Source: Microcoleus sp. bin38.metabat.b11b12b14.051 (GTDB lineage: Bacteria > Cyanobacteriota > Cyanobacteriia > Cyanobacteriales > Microcoleaceae). From it: 49,597 nucleotides of DNA. The DNA is taken from the NCBI RefSeq assembly GCF_013299165.1, contig NZ_JAAFKD010000036.1, positions 1-49,597 on the forward strand. Direction: 5' to 3'. Of this stretch, positions 1 through 8,276 are shown one piece after another. Position 1 is the first letter of the stretch, and each line of letters opens with the position of its first letter. The notes under the pieces are model-generated. The model did no database searches. It was not told where the DNA came from and saw only the letters and a list, made by a program, of their open reading frames with translations. The translations under genes and the position numbers were made by a program.

Positions 1-124
1 CAAGATGAGTCTTCTCATGGAGTTATCCAGTAAGGTCACGGGCAGAACACCCGTTGATAGGCGTTAAGTGGAAGTCCTGAGAGGGATGAAGCTGAGGCGT
101 ACTAATAGACCGAGGGCTTGACCT
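1..124 (+). rRNA. rrl: 23S ribosomal RNA, 3' end (partial)
   Basis: The first ~124 bases read as the conserved 3' end of bacterial 23S rRNA, including the helix 101 region and the terminal stretch ACTAATAGACCGAGGGCTTG followed by ACCT. The gene starts outside the window. It is followed after about 66 bases by 5S rRNA, the usual rRNA operon order. The exact 3' end is placed by similarity to the known bacterial terminus and could be a few bases off. Confidence 0.95.
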
Positions 125-190
125 CTATTTTTTGATGGTGTTGATGACTTAATTCTATGCAGTCTTCAGGGTTTTACACCCGACACTCTT

Positions 191-309
191 TCTAGGTGTC
201 TATGACGCAGTGGCACCACTCCGATTCCATCCCGAACTCGGTTGTTAAACGCTGCGGTGGCGAAGATATTTGGCGGGTCACTGCCTGAGAAAATAGCTCG
301 ATGCCTGGG
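191..309 (+). rRNA. rrf: 5S ribosomal RNA
   Basis: About 119 bases match the cyanobacterial 5S pattern. The central segment CCATCCCGAACTCGG is the conserved loop B/C region. The ends pair: bases 192-200 are complementary (with wobbles) to 300-308, forming helix I. It lies directly downstream of the 23S 3' end. 5S RNA is part of the large ribosomal subunit. Confidence 0.95.
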
Positions 310-324
310 ATTTAATTTAAAAAA

Positions 325-363
325 AACACAGCTCCTTTCTGAATACCAGATTGGGGCTTTGTT
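325..363 (+). terminator. probable rRNA operon terminator hairpin
   Basis: Bases 325-335 pair with 353-363 (10 of 11 positions, one U-G wobble and one mismatch), leaving a loop of about 17 bases. It begins 15 bases after the 5S gene. The 3' side is T-rich but has no clean T run, so termination efficiency is uncertain. Confidence 0.55.
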
Positions 364-630
364 GTTTGAATCGATCGCACTTATTACCTCTTTTGTTCTA
401 TCAATTTGAAAAAGTTTTGCGACAGTGATTAATTCTATAGAGATTATCGGTCATTTGCATAACTCCGGGTCGGATACGGCAATGCCGTTTCCCTACAGAA
501 CAGATGAGATACTCTAATTTAGGTAGTAGCAATATTTTTTATAAATTGTATAAGCAGAGTTTTCTCATGACTAATTTAGATGGCTGAATCTTTAGTCTGT
601 ACGATCGCCTTAACACCAGTTACACCCATA
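364..630. other. spacer between rRNA terminator and IS element
   Basis: No convincing gene is seen here. Bases 471-497 carry a copy of a short dispersed repeat with the core ACGGCAATGCCGT followed by TTCCCTAC. Related copies occur at 2660-2810. The remainder is AT-rich. Confidence 0.5.
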
Positions 631-1596
631 TATAGCAACCGCCAAGGCGGTTAGGACGCAAGGCGTAACACATCCAAGGGTCGCATCTCTCAAGGAAACT
701 GATTCTTCTGTTTGCGAATTAGACTTTTTAGCCAAGACCAGCATTGTTCAATTTTGTTTAAATCTGGGGAGTATGGTGGTAAATATAACAGTCTACACCC
801 GGCATTTTGAATCAATTCCTGAATCCGACCACCTTTATGAAAAGTAGCATTATCCATCACTATCACCTGTCCTGTAATCAGTGTTGGAACCAAACAAGTT
901 TCCAACCACATTTCAAAAACTGTTCGATTACACGCTCCCTCGATCGTAAAAGGGGCACTCAATTTATGGTTACACAGAGCCGCAATCATATTCATTCGAC
1001 CCTGGCGTCGCCCAGATTTCAGTGCATGGAACCGTTGACCTCTCTGGTTCCAAGCATAATCATACTGATCTCGATTATCCATCCCCGATTCATCAATATA
1101 GACAATCCGCTCCGAAGGAATTGTAGCCAACTCGGCTACAAAAGCCTGCCGCTTTGCTTCATCCCGTTCACGGTAGCCGTAGGTTTTTTTTTTCGAGTAA
1201 AACCAATCTTATTCAAGGCTCGTGAAATCGTGCGTGAGCTAATTTCTCCATCCCAAATTGAGGCCATTTCAACTTGAGTTTTATCCCCATTCGTCTCGGC
1301 AAATTCACGAAATTTATTCCAATCAGTAATTTTATGACCATTACCGGGAGGTTCATTGGGTAACGCTAAAAAGTCTCCTGTTTCCGTTGGTCGCTTCAAC
1401 CATAAGCTGATTGTGTTGCAACTGATACGCTCACAGTATACTTGCTTCATAAATCTTTAAGCCATCTAGTTTAATAGCTTGAATGACTTTCTGACGTAGG
1501 TCGTAGCTATAGGGTTTGGGCATGAGTTGTGCGATCGCGAAGCAATAAAAGAGACTATTCTCAGTTTACACCCTAACCGCCTTGGCGGTTGCTATA
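631..1596. mobile_element. IS630-family insertion sequence (~966 bp), probably inactive
   Basis: A 25-bp perfect terminal inverted repeat bounds the element: it begins TATAGCAACCGCCAAGG at 631 and its reverse complement ends at 1596. The outermost bases are TA, as expected for IS630/Tc1-mariner elements, which target TA. It encloses one leftward DDE transposase that is broken by frame changes. No TSD beyond TA can be resolved. It sits between the rRNA operon and the fructosamine kinase gene and interrupts no visible gene. Confidence 0.88.
690..1523 (-). pseudogene. IS630-family transposase, frameshifted
   Basis: Three reading-frame pieces together give a full IS630 transposase. The N-terminus starts at ATG 1523 (MPKPYSYDLRQKV..., helix-turn-helix) and hits TGA at 1431-1433. 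A +1 shift around 1431-1445 restores the middle part, which contains NTISLWLKR and ends in TRKKK. A -1 shift at a run of ten A (minus strand, 1184-1193) leads into the catalytic part. DDE residues are visible: D in YIDESGMD, D in VMDNATFHK, and E in LNKIEQCW. The A10 shift may be a programmed slip, as in some IS630 elements. The N-terminal shift looks like a 1-base insertion and probably inactivates the gene. Confidence 0.82.
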
Positions 1597-1727
1597 ATAC
1601 TTGAGGCGGCCGTCAGTTATTGGTTACCAAAGCCAAAATGCGATCGACAAATCAACAAAAATATCAATAGCAAAGTGTCGTCAGTCAGATAAACTAATGG
1701 CGATCGCCCTCAAAACGATTTGATCCT

Positions 1728-2645
1728 ATGTGGGACAAAATTGCCACGCACATCTGTGAAGCCACCGGAGACACATTTTCGATCAACAACCGCCGTTCAG
1801 TCAGCGGTGGCTGTATCAATCAAGGCTATGCTATCAGTAGCAGTACCCGCACATATTTCGCCAAAATCAATCAAGCTTCCCAAGTCGCGATGTTTGAAGC
1901 TGAGGCGCTGGGTTTGCAGCAAATGGCCCAAACCCAAACGATTCGCGTTCCTCAAACCATTTGCTGGGGAACAGAAGGCAATTCTGCGTATATTGTGCTC
2001 GAATGGCTGGATTTGCGAGGGGGCGGAGGCGAGATAGCCTGGGCAGAAATGGGTCGTAAACTGGCTCAAATGCACAAATACATCCCCCCGAGTCCGCCCT
2101 TGCCAATGGGGGGAGAAGATGCTAATGATAGCTTACCGAGGGGACGTTTTGGTTGGAGTGTAAATAATACGATCGGCTCAACTCCTCAAATTAATAACTG
2201 GACTGCTGACTGGGCAGAATTTTGGGCCCAACATCGGATTGGTTATCAGTTAAAACTCGCTAGGAGTCAGGGCGGAAATTTCAGTCGGGCGGAAAGCTTG
2301 TTAGCAGCTATTCCGAAGTTGTTGGAGGGTTACAAGCCTCAACCTTCTCTAGTGCACGGGGATTTGTGGGGAGGAAATGCGTCGATAACTGCTGCGGGGG
2401 AACCAGTATTTTTTGACCCAGCCACTTATTGGGGCGACAGAGAAGTTGATATAGCAATGACGGAACTATTCGGCGGTTTTTCCGCAGCCTTTTATCGTGG
2501 TTATAATGAAGTTTGGTTGCTGGACTCAGGCTATGAAAAGCGCAAAATGCTTTACAACTTATATCATATTTTGAATCACTTTAATTTGTTTGGCGGGAAT
2601 TACGAGTCGCAGGCGAATCAAATGATCAATAAAATTTTGGGTTAA
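1728..2645 (+). CDS. fructosamine kinase family protein
   Basis: The 305-aa protein fits the fructosamine-3-kinase/ketosamine-3-kinase family (usual length ~290), part of the protein-kinase-like/APH fold. Such enzymes phosphorylate fructosamines or ribulosamines on glycated proteins, which then decompose (deglycation repair). The catalytic loop HGDLWGGN and the downstream FFDPATYWGDREVD metal-binding segment are present in the C-terminal half. The N-terminal part has the nucleotide-binding pattern with YFAKIN and an acidic helix containing FEAEALGL. It starts at ATG 1728, preceded by TTGATC. It is cytosolic and convergent with the ABC-F gene. The substrate is not known from sequence. Confidence 0.88.
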   Translation: MWDKIATHICEATGDTFSINNRRSVSGGCINQGYAISSSTRTYFAKINQASQVAMFEAEALGLQQMAQTQTIRVPQTICWGTEGNSAYIVLEWLDLRGGGGEIAWAEMGRKLAQMHKYIPPSPPLPMGGEDANDSLPRGRFGWSVNNTIGSTPQINNWTADWAEFWAQHRIGYQLKLARSQGGNFSRAESLLAAIPKLLEGYKPQPSLVHGDLWGGNASITAAGEPVFFDPATYWGDREVDIAMTELFGGFSAAFYRGYNEVWLLDSGYEKRKMLYNLYHILNHFNLFGGNYESQANQMINKILG

Positions 2646-2659
2646 GATTTAAGCAACTC

Positions 2660-2810
2660 TGGACACGGCAATGCCGTTTCCCTACCTCAAAATAATCATG
2701 AGGAGGACACAGAAATGCCGTTTCCCTACCCCAAAATAATCGCGATCCTAATCGAATGATGTAACCATCGCCCAATGAATTAATTGTAGGGACACGGCAA
2801 TGCCGTGTCC
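2660..2810. repeat. ACGGCAATGCCGT repeats; bidirectional terminator candidate
   Basis: Three copies of the dispersed GGACACGGCAATGCCGT-type unit lie between two convergent genes (about 2660-2687, 2704-2733 and 2787-2812). The last is a near-perfect palindrome at 2790-2810, with 10-bp arms (GGACACGGCA/TGCCGTGTCC) around one base. It could end transcription from both sides. It lacks a T run. Confidence 0.6.
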
Positions 2811-2835
2811 TGATTTCTGCTTGGTGGTTGAGACT

Positions 2836-4536
2836 TTATTTTTGCTTAGCAGTTGCTTTTTTCTTGGCTTCCTTTTCCGCTTTTTTAGCCGCTTTCTCAG
2901 ATTCAAATTTTGCGAACTTTGCTGATTCTTTCTCTTCCGCTATTTTGTCCAGATAGTAATGGTAATCTCCGAGATAAGTCCGAAACTCACCATCACGAAC
3001 TTCGACTATCTTGTTAGCGACTTGGGAGATAAAATAGCGATCGTGCGAAACGATAATTACCGTGCCGTCGTAATTCTTAATTGCCTCTTCCATCATCTCC
3101 TTCGCGGGAATGTCGAGGTGATTTGTCGGTTCGTCCAAAATTAGCAAGTTCACAGGTTCCAGCAGCATCTTTGCCAAAGCTAGACGGGCTTTTTCCCCAC
3201 CGCTTAAAGCACCAACGTGTTTGAATACTGTTTCACCATTAAATAAGAACCGCCCCAACAAAGTCCGAACTTCTTCATTTTTCCAGTCAGGTACTTCGTC
3301 GTGAATGGTTTGCATCACGCTCTTATTCAAGTCTAAGGCTTCTGCTTGATTCTGTTCAAAGTAACCAGGAATGACGTTATGTCCTCCCATTTTGACAGTA
3401 CCTTCGGTGGGAGTTTCTAAACCCATAATCAGGCGCAGTAGAGTTGATTTGCCTGCACCATTGGGGCCAAGAAATGCGATGCGATCGCCTCTTTCAATTA
3501 ATAAGTCTGCTCCCAAAAATAGGATTTTCTCGCCGTAGGTGTGCACCAAGTTTTCAATTATGGCTACTTCGCGGCCGCTGCGGGGTGCGGGCGGGAACCG
3601 GAAATGCAAAGTTTTCAAGCCGCCGGTGGGGGCTTCGATGCGTTCAATTTTATCTAACTGTTTCTCGCGGCTTTTGGCTTGGGTGCTGCGTGTGGCGCTG
3701 GCGCGGAATTTTTCAACGAAAGCTTGCTGTTTTTCGAGTTCTTTTTGCTGGCTTTCGTAGGCGCTCAGTTGGGCTTCTCTGGCTTCAGCTTTTTGCAGTA
3801 AATAAGAGGAGTAGTTGCCGAGGTAGGTGCTGGAAACGCCGCGTTCGGTTTCGACGATTTGGGTGCAGAGTCGATCGAGAAATTCGCGGTCATGGGATAC
3901 AATTACCATCGGCGTAGTCAGCCCTTTGAGGTAAACTTCCAGCCATTCGATGGTTTCTAAGTCGAGGTGGTTGGTAGGTTCGTCTAACAGCAGGATGTCG
4001 GGTTTTTGGAGGAGGATTTTACCCAAACTCATCCGCATTTGCCAACCGCCGCTAAAGGCGCTAACCAATCGATCGCCATCTTCTTGTTCAAATCCGATTT
4101 CTGGTAAGATTTTCTCGATTTGAGCTTCTAAACCGTAGCCATTTAAGCCTTCAAATTGCCGTTGTAGCCGATCCATTTTATGGATCATGTCGTCGAGATT
4201 TTCTGGGGTGGCGGCTTCGAGCTCTCGGTGCACTTCCATCAAAGATTCGTGAACTTCGTTAGCTTCGCTGAAGGCGCGCCAAAATTCTTCCTTAACGGTG
4301 CGGGTGGGGTCGATTTCAAATTCTTGGGAGAGGTAGGCGATGTGAAGGCTAGCGGGGCGAATGACTTCGCCGGAGGTGGGTTCCATTTCGCCGGCGATGA
4401 TTTTGAGTTGCGTGGATTTGCCGGCACCGTTAACGCCTACTAAGCCGATGCGATCGCCCGGTTTGACTTCCCAGGTGACATCTTTGAGTACGACGCCTGT
4501 GGGGTAAATTTTACTGATGTGTTCGAGTCGCAGCAT
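2836..4536 (-). CDS. ABC-F family ATP-binding cassette protein
   Basis: The 566-aa protein has two ABC ATPase domains in one chain and no membrane segment, the ABC-F layout. These proteins act on the ribosome in translation control, rescue or drug protection. Walker A motifs are GVNGAGKS (residues ~34-41) and GPNGAGKS in the second half. Each half also has LSGG- or FSGG-type signatures and a Walker B LLDEPTNHLD. A charged linker lies between the domains, and the C-terminus is Lys/Ala-rich (AKKAEKEAKKK). The start is ATG 4536. It resembles the YdiF/YheS/Uup group; the exact subfamily is not resolved. Confidence 0.92.
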   Translation of the reverse strand: MLRLEHISKIYPTGVVLKDVTWEVKPGDRIGLVGVNGAGKSTQLKIIAGEMEPTSGEVIRPASLHIAYLSQEFEIDPTRTVKEEFWRAFSEANEVHESLMEVHRELEAATPENLDDMIHKMDRLQRQFEGLNGYGLEAQIEKILPEIGFEQEDGDRLVSAFSGGWQMRMSLGKILLQKPDILLLDEPTNHLDLETIEWLEVYLKGLTTPMVIVSHDREFLDRLCTQIVETERGVSSTYLGNYSSYLLQKAEAREAQLSAYESQQKELEKQQAFVEKFRASATRSTQAKSREKQLDKIERIEAPTGGLKTLHFRFPPAPRSGREVAIIENLVHTYGEKILFLGADLLIERGDRIAFLGPNGAGKSTLLRLIMGLETPTEGTVKMGGHNVIPGYFEQNQAEALDLNKSVMQTIHDEVPDWKNEEVRTLLGRFLFNGETVFKHVGALSGGEKARLALAKMLLEPVNLLILDEPTNHLDIPAKEMMEEAIKNYDGTVIIVSHDRYFISQVANKIVEVRDGEFRTYLGDYHYYLDKIAEEKESAKFAKFESEKAAKKAEKEAKKKATAKQK

Positions 4537-5029
4537 TGTTGTGGGGGCTGGGGAAGGGGAGGTTTAGCGGCGGATGGGATGCCGGCGCTGAGGTCGAGTT
4601 AATCTTAACAAATTTTAATTAAATTTAGTCATTGATAATATTTGGGTTTGGGAGGGCGATCGGATTTTGGATTTTGGATTTTGGATTTTCGATTTTGGAC
4701 GCAGGGGTAGCGAGAAACCGGGTTTTTGGAGAAAATACTTGGCACAAAGCCCCAGATTCTCGAAAAACCGGGTTTCTGTGGTGTGTGAGGGCGATCGCCT
4801 TTGGGATTTGAGATTTTATCGGCGCAGTCAGAAACCGGGTTTTTGACGAAAATACTTCGCACAGAGTCGCAGATTCGCGAAAAAACCCGGTTTCGAGGAG
4901 TGTGTGAGTGCGATCGGGAACTGTTTGGTATGGATGCGTAATTCCTCTTGGGTTGTAATTGATATAATTAATGGCGAATAGAAACCCAATAAATGTTGTT
5001 TTTAACCCAAAAATAGAGAAGATAATACA
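4537..5029. repeat. spacer with two ACCCGGTTT hairpin repeats and heptamers
   Basis: No gene is seen. Two related hairpin units lie at 4712-4777 and 4829-4895. Each starts with GAAACCGGGTTTTT and ends with AACCCGGTTTC or AAACCGGGTTTC, with a shared middle (GAAAATACTT, CAGATTC). Bases 4660-4700 are a GATTTTG-type heptamer array. The same hairpin family recurs at 5785, 37218, 39120, 40407 and 49121. Confidence 0.7.
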
Positions 5030-5404
5030 ATGGATAGCTTAAACAATTATCGCAAACTTGTTAAGCAGCTTGTTACTGAATACGCTGAGCTTCCCGTTTT
5101 TGACAGCGGGACGCAAAACGTGACAATTTTTGATGTGGAAAATGACCGCTATATGTTCATCAATATAGGTTGGTCTAAGGAGGGGCGGATTCACCATTGT
5201 GTGATTCATATCGATATTATTGATGGTCAGGTGTGGATTCAAGCCAATAATACCGATCGCCTGATTGCTGAGGAGTTAGTTGCAGCGGGTATTCCTCCCA
5301 AATCAATTGTTTTGGGGCTGCAACCGCCTGATGTTAGACCTTATACTACTTATGGATTGCCTTCTACGGAAATGCCGATCGCAGCCCAAGAATGTTATGG
5401 CTGA
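5030..5404 (+). CDS. xisI: XisI family protein (fdxN element excision controlling factor-like)
   Basis: The 124-aa protein matches the XisI family by its N-terminus (LNNYRKLVKQLVTEYAELP), the central IHHCVIHIDIIDGQVWIQ and the AAGIPPKSIVLGLQPPDVRPYT segment. XisI was named as a factor for excision of the fdxN element in heterocystous cyanobacteria. It is widespread in strains without heterocysts, where its role is unknown. It is usually paired with xisH just upstream; no xisH is seen here, so this copy is an orphan. The start ATG 5030 is preceded by GAGAAGATAATACA. Confidence 0.85.
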   Translation: MDSLNNYRKLVKQLVTEYAELPVFDSGTQNVTIFDVENDRYMFINIGWSKEGRIHHCVIHIDIIDGQVWIQANNTDRLIAEELVAAGIPPKSIVLGLQPPDVRPYTTYGLPSTEMPIAAQECYG

Positions 5405-5451
5405 GGAGTTAAGAGAGGATGAGAATTTATGATTCGATTCAAATTGCTTAA

Positions 5452-5748
5452 TTGCTGCAAAACTTTGTTTTTCTCGATCGCACTTCCGTCCTTTTCTTCC
5501 CCAACTCCAAAGCCCGACTGACAACACCCGCAGGCCGACAAAACCAAGAACCCGACTTCCTCATCTTCCACCAAGGCAAATGGGGTATTCTGGAAATATC
5601 GCATCCCGATACAGAAAAAGACGAAACGCGCGATCGCCAGTTTGCATCCCACGGCATCCACATCATCCACTATTGTGACGCTAACAGATGCGGCGAAGAA
5701 GCCGATCGCATTGTACAAGAATTTTTAGACCTATTGAGTCAGGCATAG
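5452..5748 (+). pseudogene. C-terminal fragment of a PD-(D/E)XK-like nuclease family protein
   Basis: The reading frame opens right after an in-frame TAA (5449-5451) and has no good start (TTG 5452). The 98-residue product resembles the end of a cyanobacterial endonuclease-fold family: PNSKARLTTPAGRQNQEPDF, then WGILEIS, then RDRQFASHGIHIIHY and a final helix with VQEFLDLL. The D of EPDF and the E of LEIS would be the catalytic acids. The N-terminal part of the family is missing, so this is probably a remnant. Assignment is from remembered family pattern. Confidence 0.5.
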
Positions 5749-5784
5749 GGCGAGTGGTTTTCTGATAAGGGCGATTAGGGGCCC

Positions 5785-5850
5785 AGAAACCGGGTTTTTT
5801 ACCTAATCTGTCGGTGACAACGAAGTATTTTTGTCAAAAACCCGGTTTCT
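5785..5850. repeat. ACCCGGTTT-family hairpin
   Basis: The unit begins AGAAACCGGGTTTTTTACC and ends TCAAAAACCCGGTTTCT, with outer arms complementary over about 13 bases. The middle contains GACAACGAAGTATTTTTG. It lies just downstream of the nuclease-like fragment and may act as a terminator. Confidence 0.65.
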
Positions 5851-5895
5851 TTGTCGGAGTGCGTCAGTCCATAAGGGCGATCGGACAAACACCGC

Positions 5896-6045
5896 TCAGC
5901 TATATTTCCCTGAAGACTCAGCAGCATTAGCCAACCTCTCCACACCCGCTCGGACAATTACCGCCAAATCTGCGATCGGCATACATTGAATTTTCTTCGG
6001 CATACATTGAATTTTCTTAAGCAACTCAATTGTTCCGCGCGCTGT
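5896..6045 (-). pseudogene. decayed third copy of the XRE regulator gene (3' end only)
   Basis: Minus-strand reading gives a segment with KKIQCMP, then IADLAVIVRAGVERLANAAE and a TGA at 5896-5898. This is the same C-terminus as the two intact regulators at 6366-6722 and 6773-7132. The N-terminal HTH is absent. Bases 5977-5997 and 5998-6018 are a perfect 21-bp in-frame tandem duplication of the KKIQCMP codons. It is a relic of a tandem gene family. Confidence 0.75.
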
Positions 6046-6156
6046 GAATGATAATTTCAGTAAGTTTTTCTCTATTTTGGATGTTGTTCACGACTTAAAA
6101 GCTACTCGGCTTTACCAGTCTACTTGCCAACTGATACATCAACTGTACCTACCTAG

Positions 6157-6365
6157 GGCTTGCTGAATAAAAGTAGAAAGCCGACCAGATAAGGGGTTTA
6201 AGCTTTTGAAGCTCAAAGGGGTGCAAGTTATCCGCTCAGGATCGCTCAAAACCCTTGCACCTTCGTTATTCATTTATTGCTAAATTTGGTAATTTAGCAA
6301 TAAACCTACGATTTTTCAAGCTGTGTAGCCTCATTTTTCCACTACATACACTTTTTCAGCAAGCC
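6157..6365. mobile_element. MITE-like element with 8-bp target duplication
   Basis: The ~209-bp element has terminal inverted repeats GGCTTGCTGAA / TTCAGCAAGCC and is flanked on both sides by CTACCTAG (6149-6156 and 6366-6373), a clean 8-bp target duplication. No coding capacity is seen. Internally there are short palindromes such as TTGCTAAATTTGGTAATTTAGCAA. It lies between the decayed and the intact XRE regulator copies. The mobilising family is not determined. Confidence 0.8.
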
Positions 6366-6722
6366 CTACCTAGAAGATTCAGCAGCAGCCGCGAGTCTAT
6401 CCATCACCGCTCGACCAACCACCGCTAACTCACTAATCGGCATACACTGAATTTTTTTCAGCAGCTCGTTGGTATTAACAGGTTCCGGCATTGGCTTGCC
6501 TTCTAGATGGGCCATCAACTCTTCCATAGTAAAGCCTGCTCTTGCGGCAATCTGAGTCAAATTTTTCGTATCCGGGAGTACCTGTCCCTTCTCCCAATAC
6601 TGAACAGCAGACCCAGAGACTCCCAATAGCCTACCAAAAGCACTAAAACTCATGGAGCCACGGGCTAGCTTCACAACCTCAACCAGTTTTTTCCTAGCTT
6701 CTGCGTCCACAGTATTAGTCAC
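6366..6722 (-). CDS. XRE-like helix-turn-helix regulator (copy A)
   Basis: The 118-aa protein has an N-terminal HTH: SFSAFGRLLGVSGSAVQYWE (residues ~26-45) followed by KGQVLPDTKNLTQIAARAGF. This pattern is typical of Cro/C1-type DNA-binding domains. The C-terminal half (NTNELLKKIQCMPISELAVV) is shared with copy B and with the remnant at 5896. The start is GTG 6722. The TAG stop (6366-6368) lies inside the MITE target duplication, so the insertion left the protein unchanged. Function and targets are unknown. Confidence 0.82.
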   Translation of the reverse strand: MTNTVDAEARKKLVEVVKLARGSMSFSAFGRLLGVSGSAVQYWEKGQVLPDTKNLTQIAARAGFTMEELMAHLEGKPMPEPVNTNELLKKIQCMPISELAVVGRAVMDRLAAAAESSR

Positions 6723-6772
6723 CAGATAAACACAACTCCTAGTTTACTGCCCAATTGACTTGGACTCCAGCC

Positions 6773-7132
6773 CTAATTCCCAGAAACCTCAGCAGCAGCC
6801 GCCAACCGCTCCACACCGGCTCGAACAATCACCGCTAGCTCACTAATCGGCATACATTGAATTTTCTTAAGCAACTCGTTGGTATTGACAGGTTCCTGCA
6901 CCGACCTACCTTCAAGATGAGCCATGAGCTCTTCCATCGTAAAGCCTGCTCTTGTCGCAATCTGAGTCAAATTTTTCGTATCTGGAAGTACCTGCCCTTT
7001 TTCCCAATACAAAACAGAAGCAGCCGAAACTCCCAACAATCTGCCAAAGGCGCTTAAACTCATCGAGCCACGCGCTAACTTAACAACCTCGCTCAGTTTT
7101 TTCTTAGCTTCTGCGTCCACGGTATCAGCCAC
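6773..7132 (-). CDS. XRE-like helix-turn-helix regulator (copy B)
   Basis: The 119-aa protein is a close paralogue of copy A, with the same HTH (SLSAFGRLLGVSAASVLYWE) and the same KGQVLPDTKNLTQIA and KKIQCMPISELAVI segments. Differences are concentrated in HTH recognition positions (GSAVQ versus AASVL), hinting at different DNA targets. The start is GTG 7132; a GTG occurs again at codon 5. It is separated by 50 bases from copy A and is divergent from the gene at 7271, whose promoter lies between them, so it could regulate that gene. Confidence 0.82.
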   Translation of the reverse strand: MADTVDAEAKKKLSEVVKLARGSMSLSAFGRLLGVSAASVLYWEKGQVLPDTKNLTQIATRAGFTMEELMAHLEGRSVQEPVNTNELLKKIQCMPISELAVIVRAGVERLAAAAEVSGN

Positions 7133-7186
7133 CAGATCACCATAATTCCTAGTTTACTTGTCTGCAAACAAATTTGTCTTTCTTGC

Positions 7187-7215
7187 TTGACAGCAGGACT
7201 TTTACCAGATACTAT
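7187..7215 (+). promoter_or_regulatory. sigma70-type promoter for the gene at 7271
   Basis: A perfect -35 TTGACA (7187-7192) and a -10 TACTAT (7210-7215) are separated by 17 bases. The coding start follows 55 bases downstream, with GGGGAAGC as ribosome binding site. It lies in the divergent spacer next to XRE copy B. Confidence 0.75.
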
Positions 7216-7270
7216 TTTAAATAGATTTAAAGATTTTATTTTACTCAAAATAACTTCAGGGGAAGCAAAA

Positions 7271-7708
7271 ATGACCAAAAGACGCAGCCAAAACACCCAC
7301 AACTCACGTCGCAACCGTCAAAGCCTCACAGCCTCCGGTTGGCTCAAACCCCAGTGCTGGCAAATTTCCAAAACGGAAGCCGCCGAAGCCCTGAGAATGC
7401 CCGTCAACCGCATAGTCAAAGTGTATCCCAAACAACATCAGGTAATAGTCGTTTATCTGAACAAGAAAGGGCAAAAATGCAGTTCCTTTTTCAGCTACCG
7501 ACTATTTGCCAGATGGGAAAAAGAGACGATCGCAGCGATCGCCAGTTGTAGAAACCAGCAAGCCCTCGCGCCTCTAGAAGTCATTGTACAATACGACCTA
7601 GAACATTTCAAGTATCCCGTCCAGAGCGCCGACGCAATTTGGGAAGCCCTACTCAACCACATCCGTCAAGTCATCAGAGAACAAAGGCTCAGCCTAGCTT
7701 GCGCCTAG
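7271..7708 (+). CDS. hypothetical protein
   Basis: The 145-aa protein starts at ATG 7271, chosen because of the preceding AGGGGAAGC ribosome binding site. An upstream in-frame extension overlaps the promoter and is rejected. The N-terminus is basic (MTKRRSQNTHNSRRNRQS). The rest is a compact domain with VNRIVKVYPKQHQVIVVYL and ASCRNQQALAPLEVIVQYDL. I do not recognise a named family. The 3' half is duplicated at 10226-10441. A strong promoter and the nearby HTH genes suggest it is expressed and regulated. Confidence 0.7.
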   Translation: MTKRRSQNTHNSRRNRQSLTASGWLKPQCWQISKTEAAEALRMPVNRIVKVYPKQHQVIVVYLNKKGQKCSSFFSYRLFARWEKETIAAIASCRNQQALAPLEVIVQYDLEHFKYPVQSADAIWEALLNHIRQVIREQRLSLACA

Positions 7709-7741
7709 TCCCCCATTAACCCCCACCTATGTCGATCATGG

Positions 7742-8230
7742 TTAATGCTTGGGAAAATCGATTCCTGACATAGATATTCCTTGCATCTTCTGTACATATC
7801 GTCCTTGAGCCGCTACACACTCTGCCATTTTTTTAGCCTGTATGGGTTGACTCCTGGGATCTGGTGAGGTGCCTCTATACTCCCATACACCACCACGACC
7901 ACTATTTATTACTTTTCCATTTTTTTCTAAGATTAACTCTTCTCCGGTAGCATCAATATAGAATTTCCCCTTTTGAAAAGACACGCTGCTAATTGTGATA
8001 TCTTCCACTCCCTTGTAAGGATTTGCAGGGCCATTGACAATCTTAATACAGATTCTATTGTTTTTATGTGCAATTTCTCTCCGGGAATTATTGAACATGG
8101 TTCCTTGAGAGTAGTAAGTTCCTGTGGGTAGAATTGTAGAATCTTGTTGATTACTTTGAGCAGATGACAAGGATGAAATTGATAAAAGAATAGAACTAGC
8201 AATTAGTATTTCGAGTACCCTAAATTTCAT
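7742..8230 (-). CDS. secreted hypothetical protein
   Basis: The 162-aa protein has a clear N-terminal signal peptide (MKFRVLEILIASSILLSISS, cleavage probably near SSAQS), so it should be exported. The mature part looks like a small beta-rich domain (FYIDATGEELILEKNGKVI, GGVWEYRGTS) with two cysteines (ICIK and AECVAAQ). No family is recognised. It lies 46 bases downstream of the membrane HicA-fusion gene on the same strand, so the two may be cotranscribed. Confidence 0.72.
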   Translation of the reverse strand: MKFRVLEILIASSILLSISSLSSAQSNQQDSTILPTGTYYSQGTMFNNSRREIAHKNNRICIKIVNGPANPYKGVEDITISSVSFQKGKFYIDATGEELILEKNGKVINSGRGGVWEYRGTSPDPRSQPIQAKKMAECVAAQGRYVQKMQGISMSGIDFPKH

Positions 8231-8276
8231 TTTCTATTAAACTCCATTAAAATTATTTTTTTCCGATTCAACATGA

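Noticed and set aside
807..1277. 156-aa plus-strand frame across the IS element
   Set aside because: It is antisense to the transposase, whose DDE motifs are clear. The product has no recognisable features.
3444..3917. 157-aa plus-strand frame
   Set aside because: It is antisense to the ABC-F gene and its Arg/Trp/Cys-rich composition is typical of a shadow frame.
7187..7270. 28-residue upstream extension of the 7271 gene
   Set aside because: It overlaps the -35/-10 promoter elements, and ATG 7271 has a good ribosome binding site.
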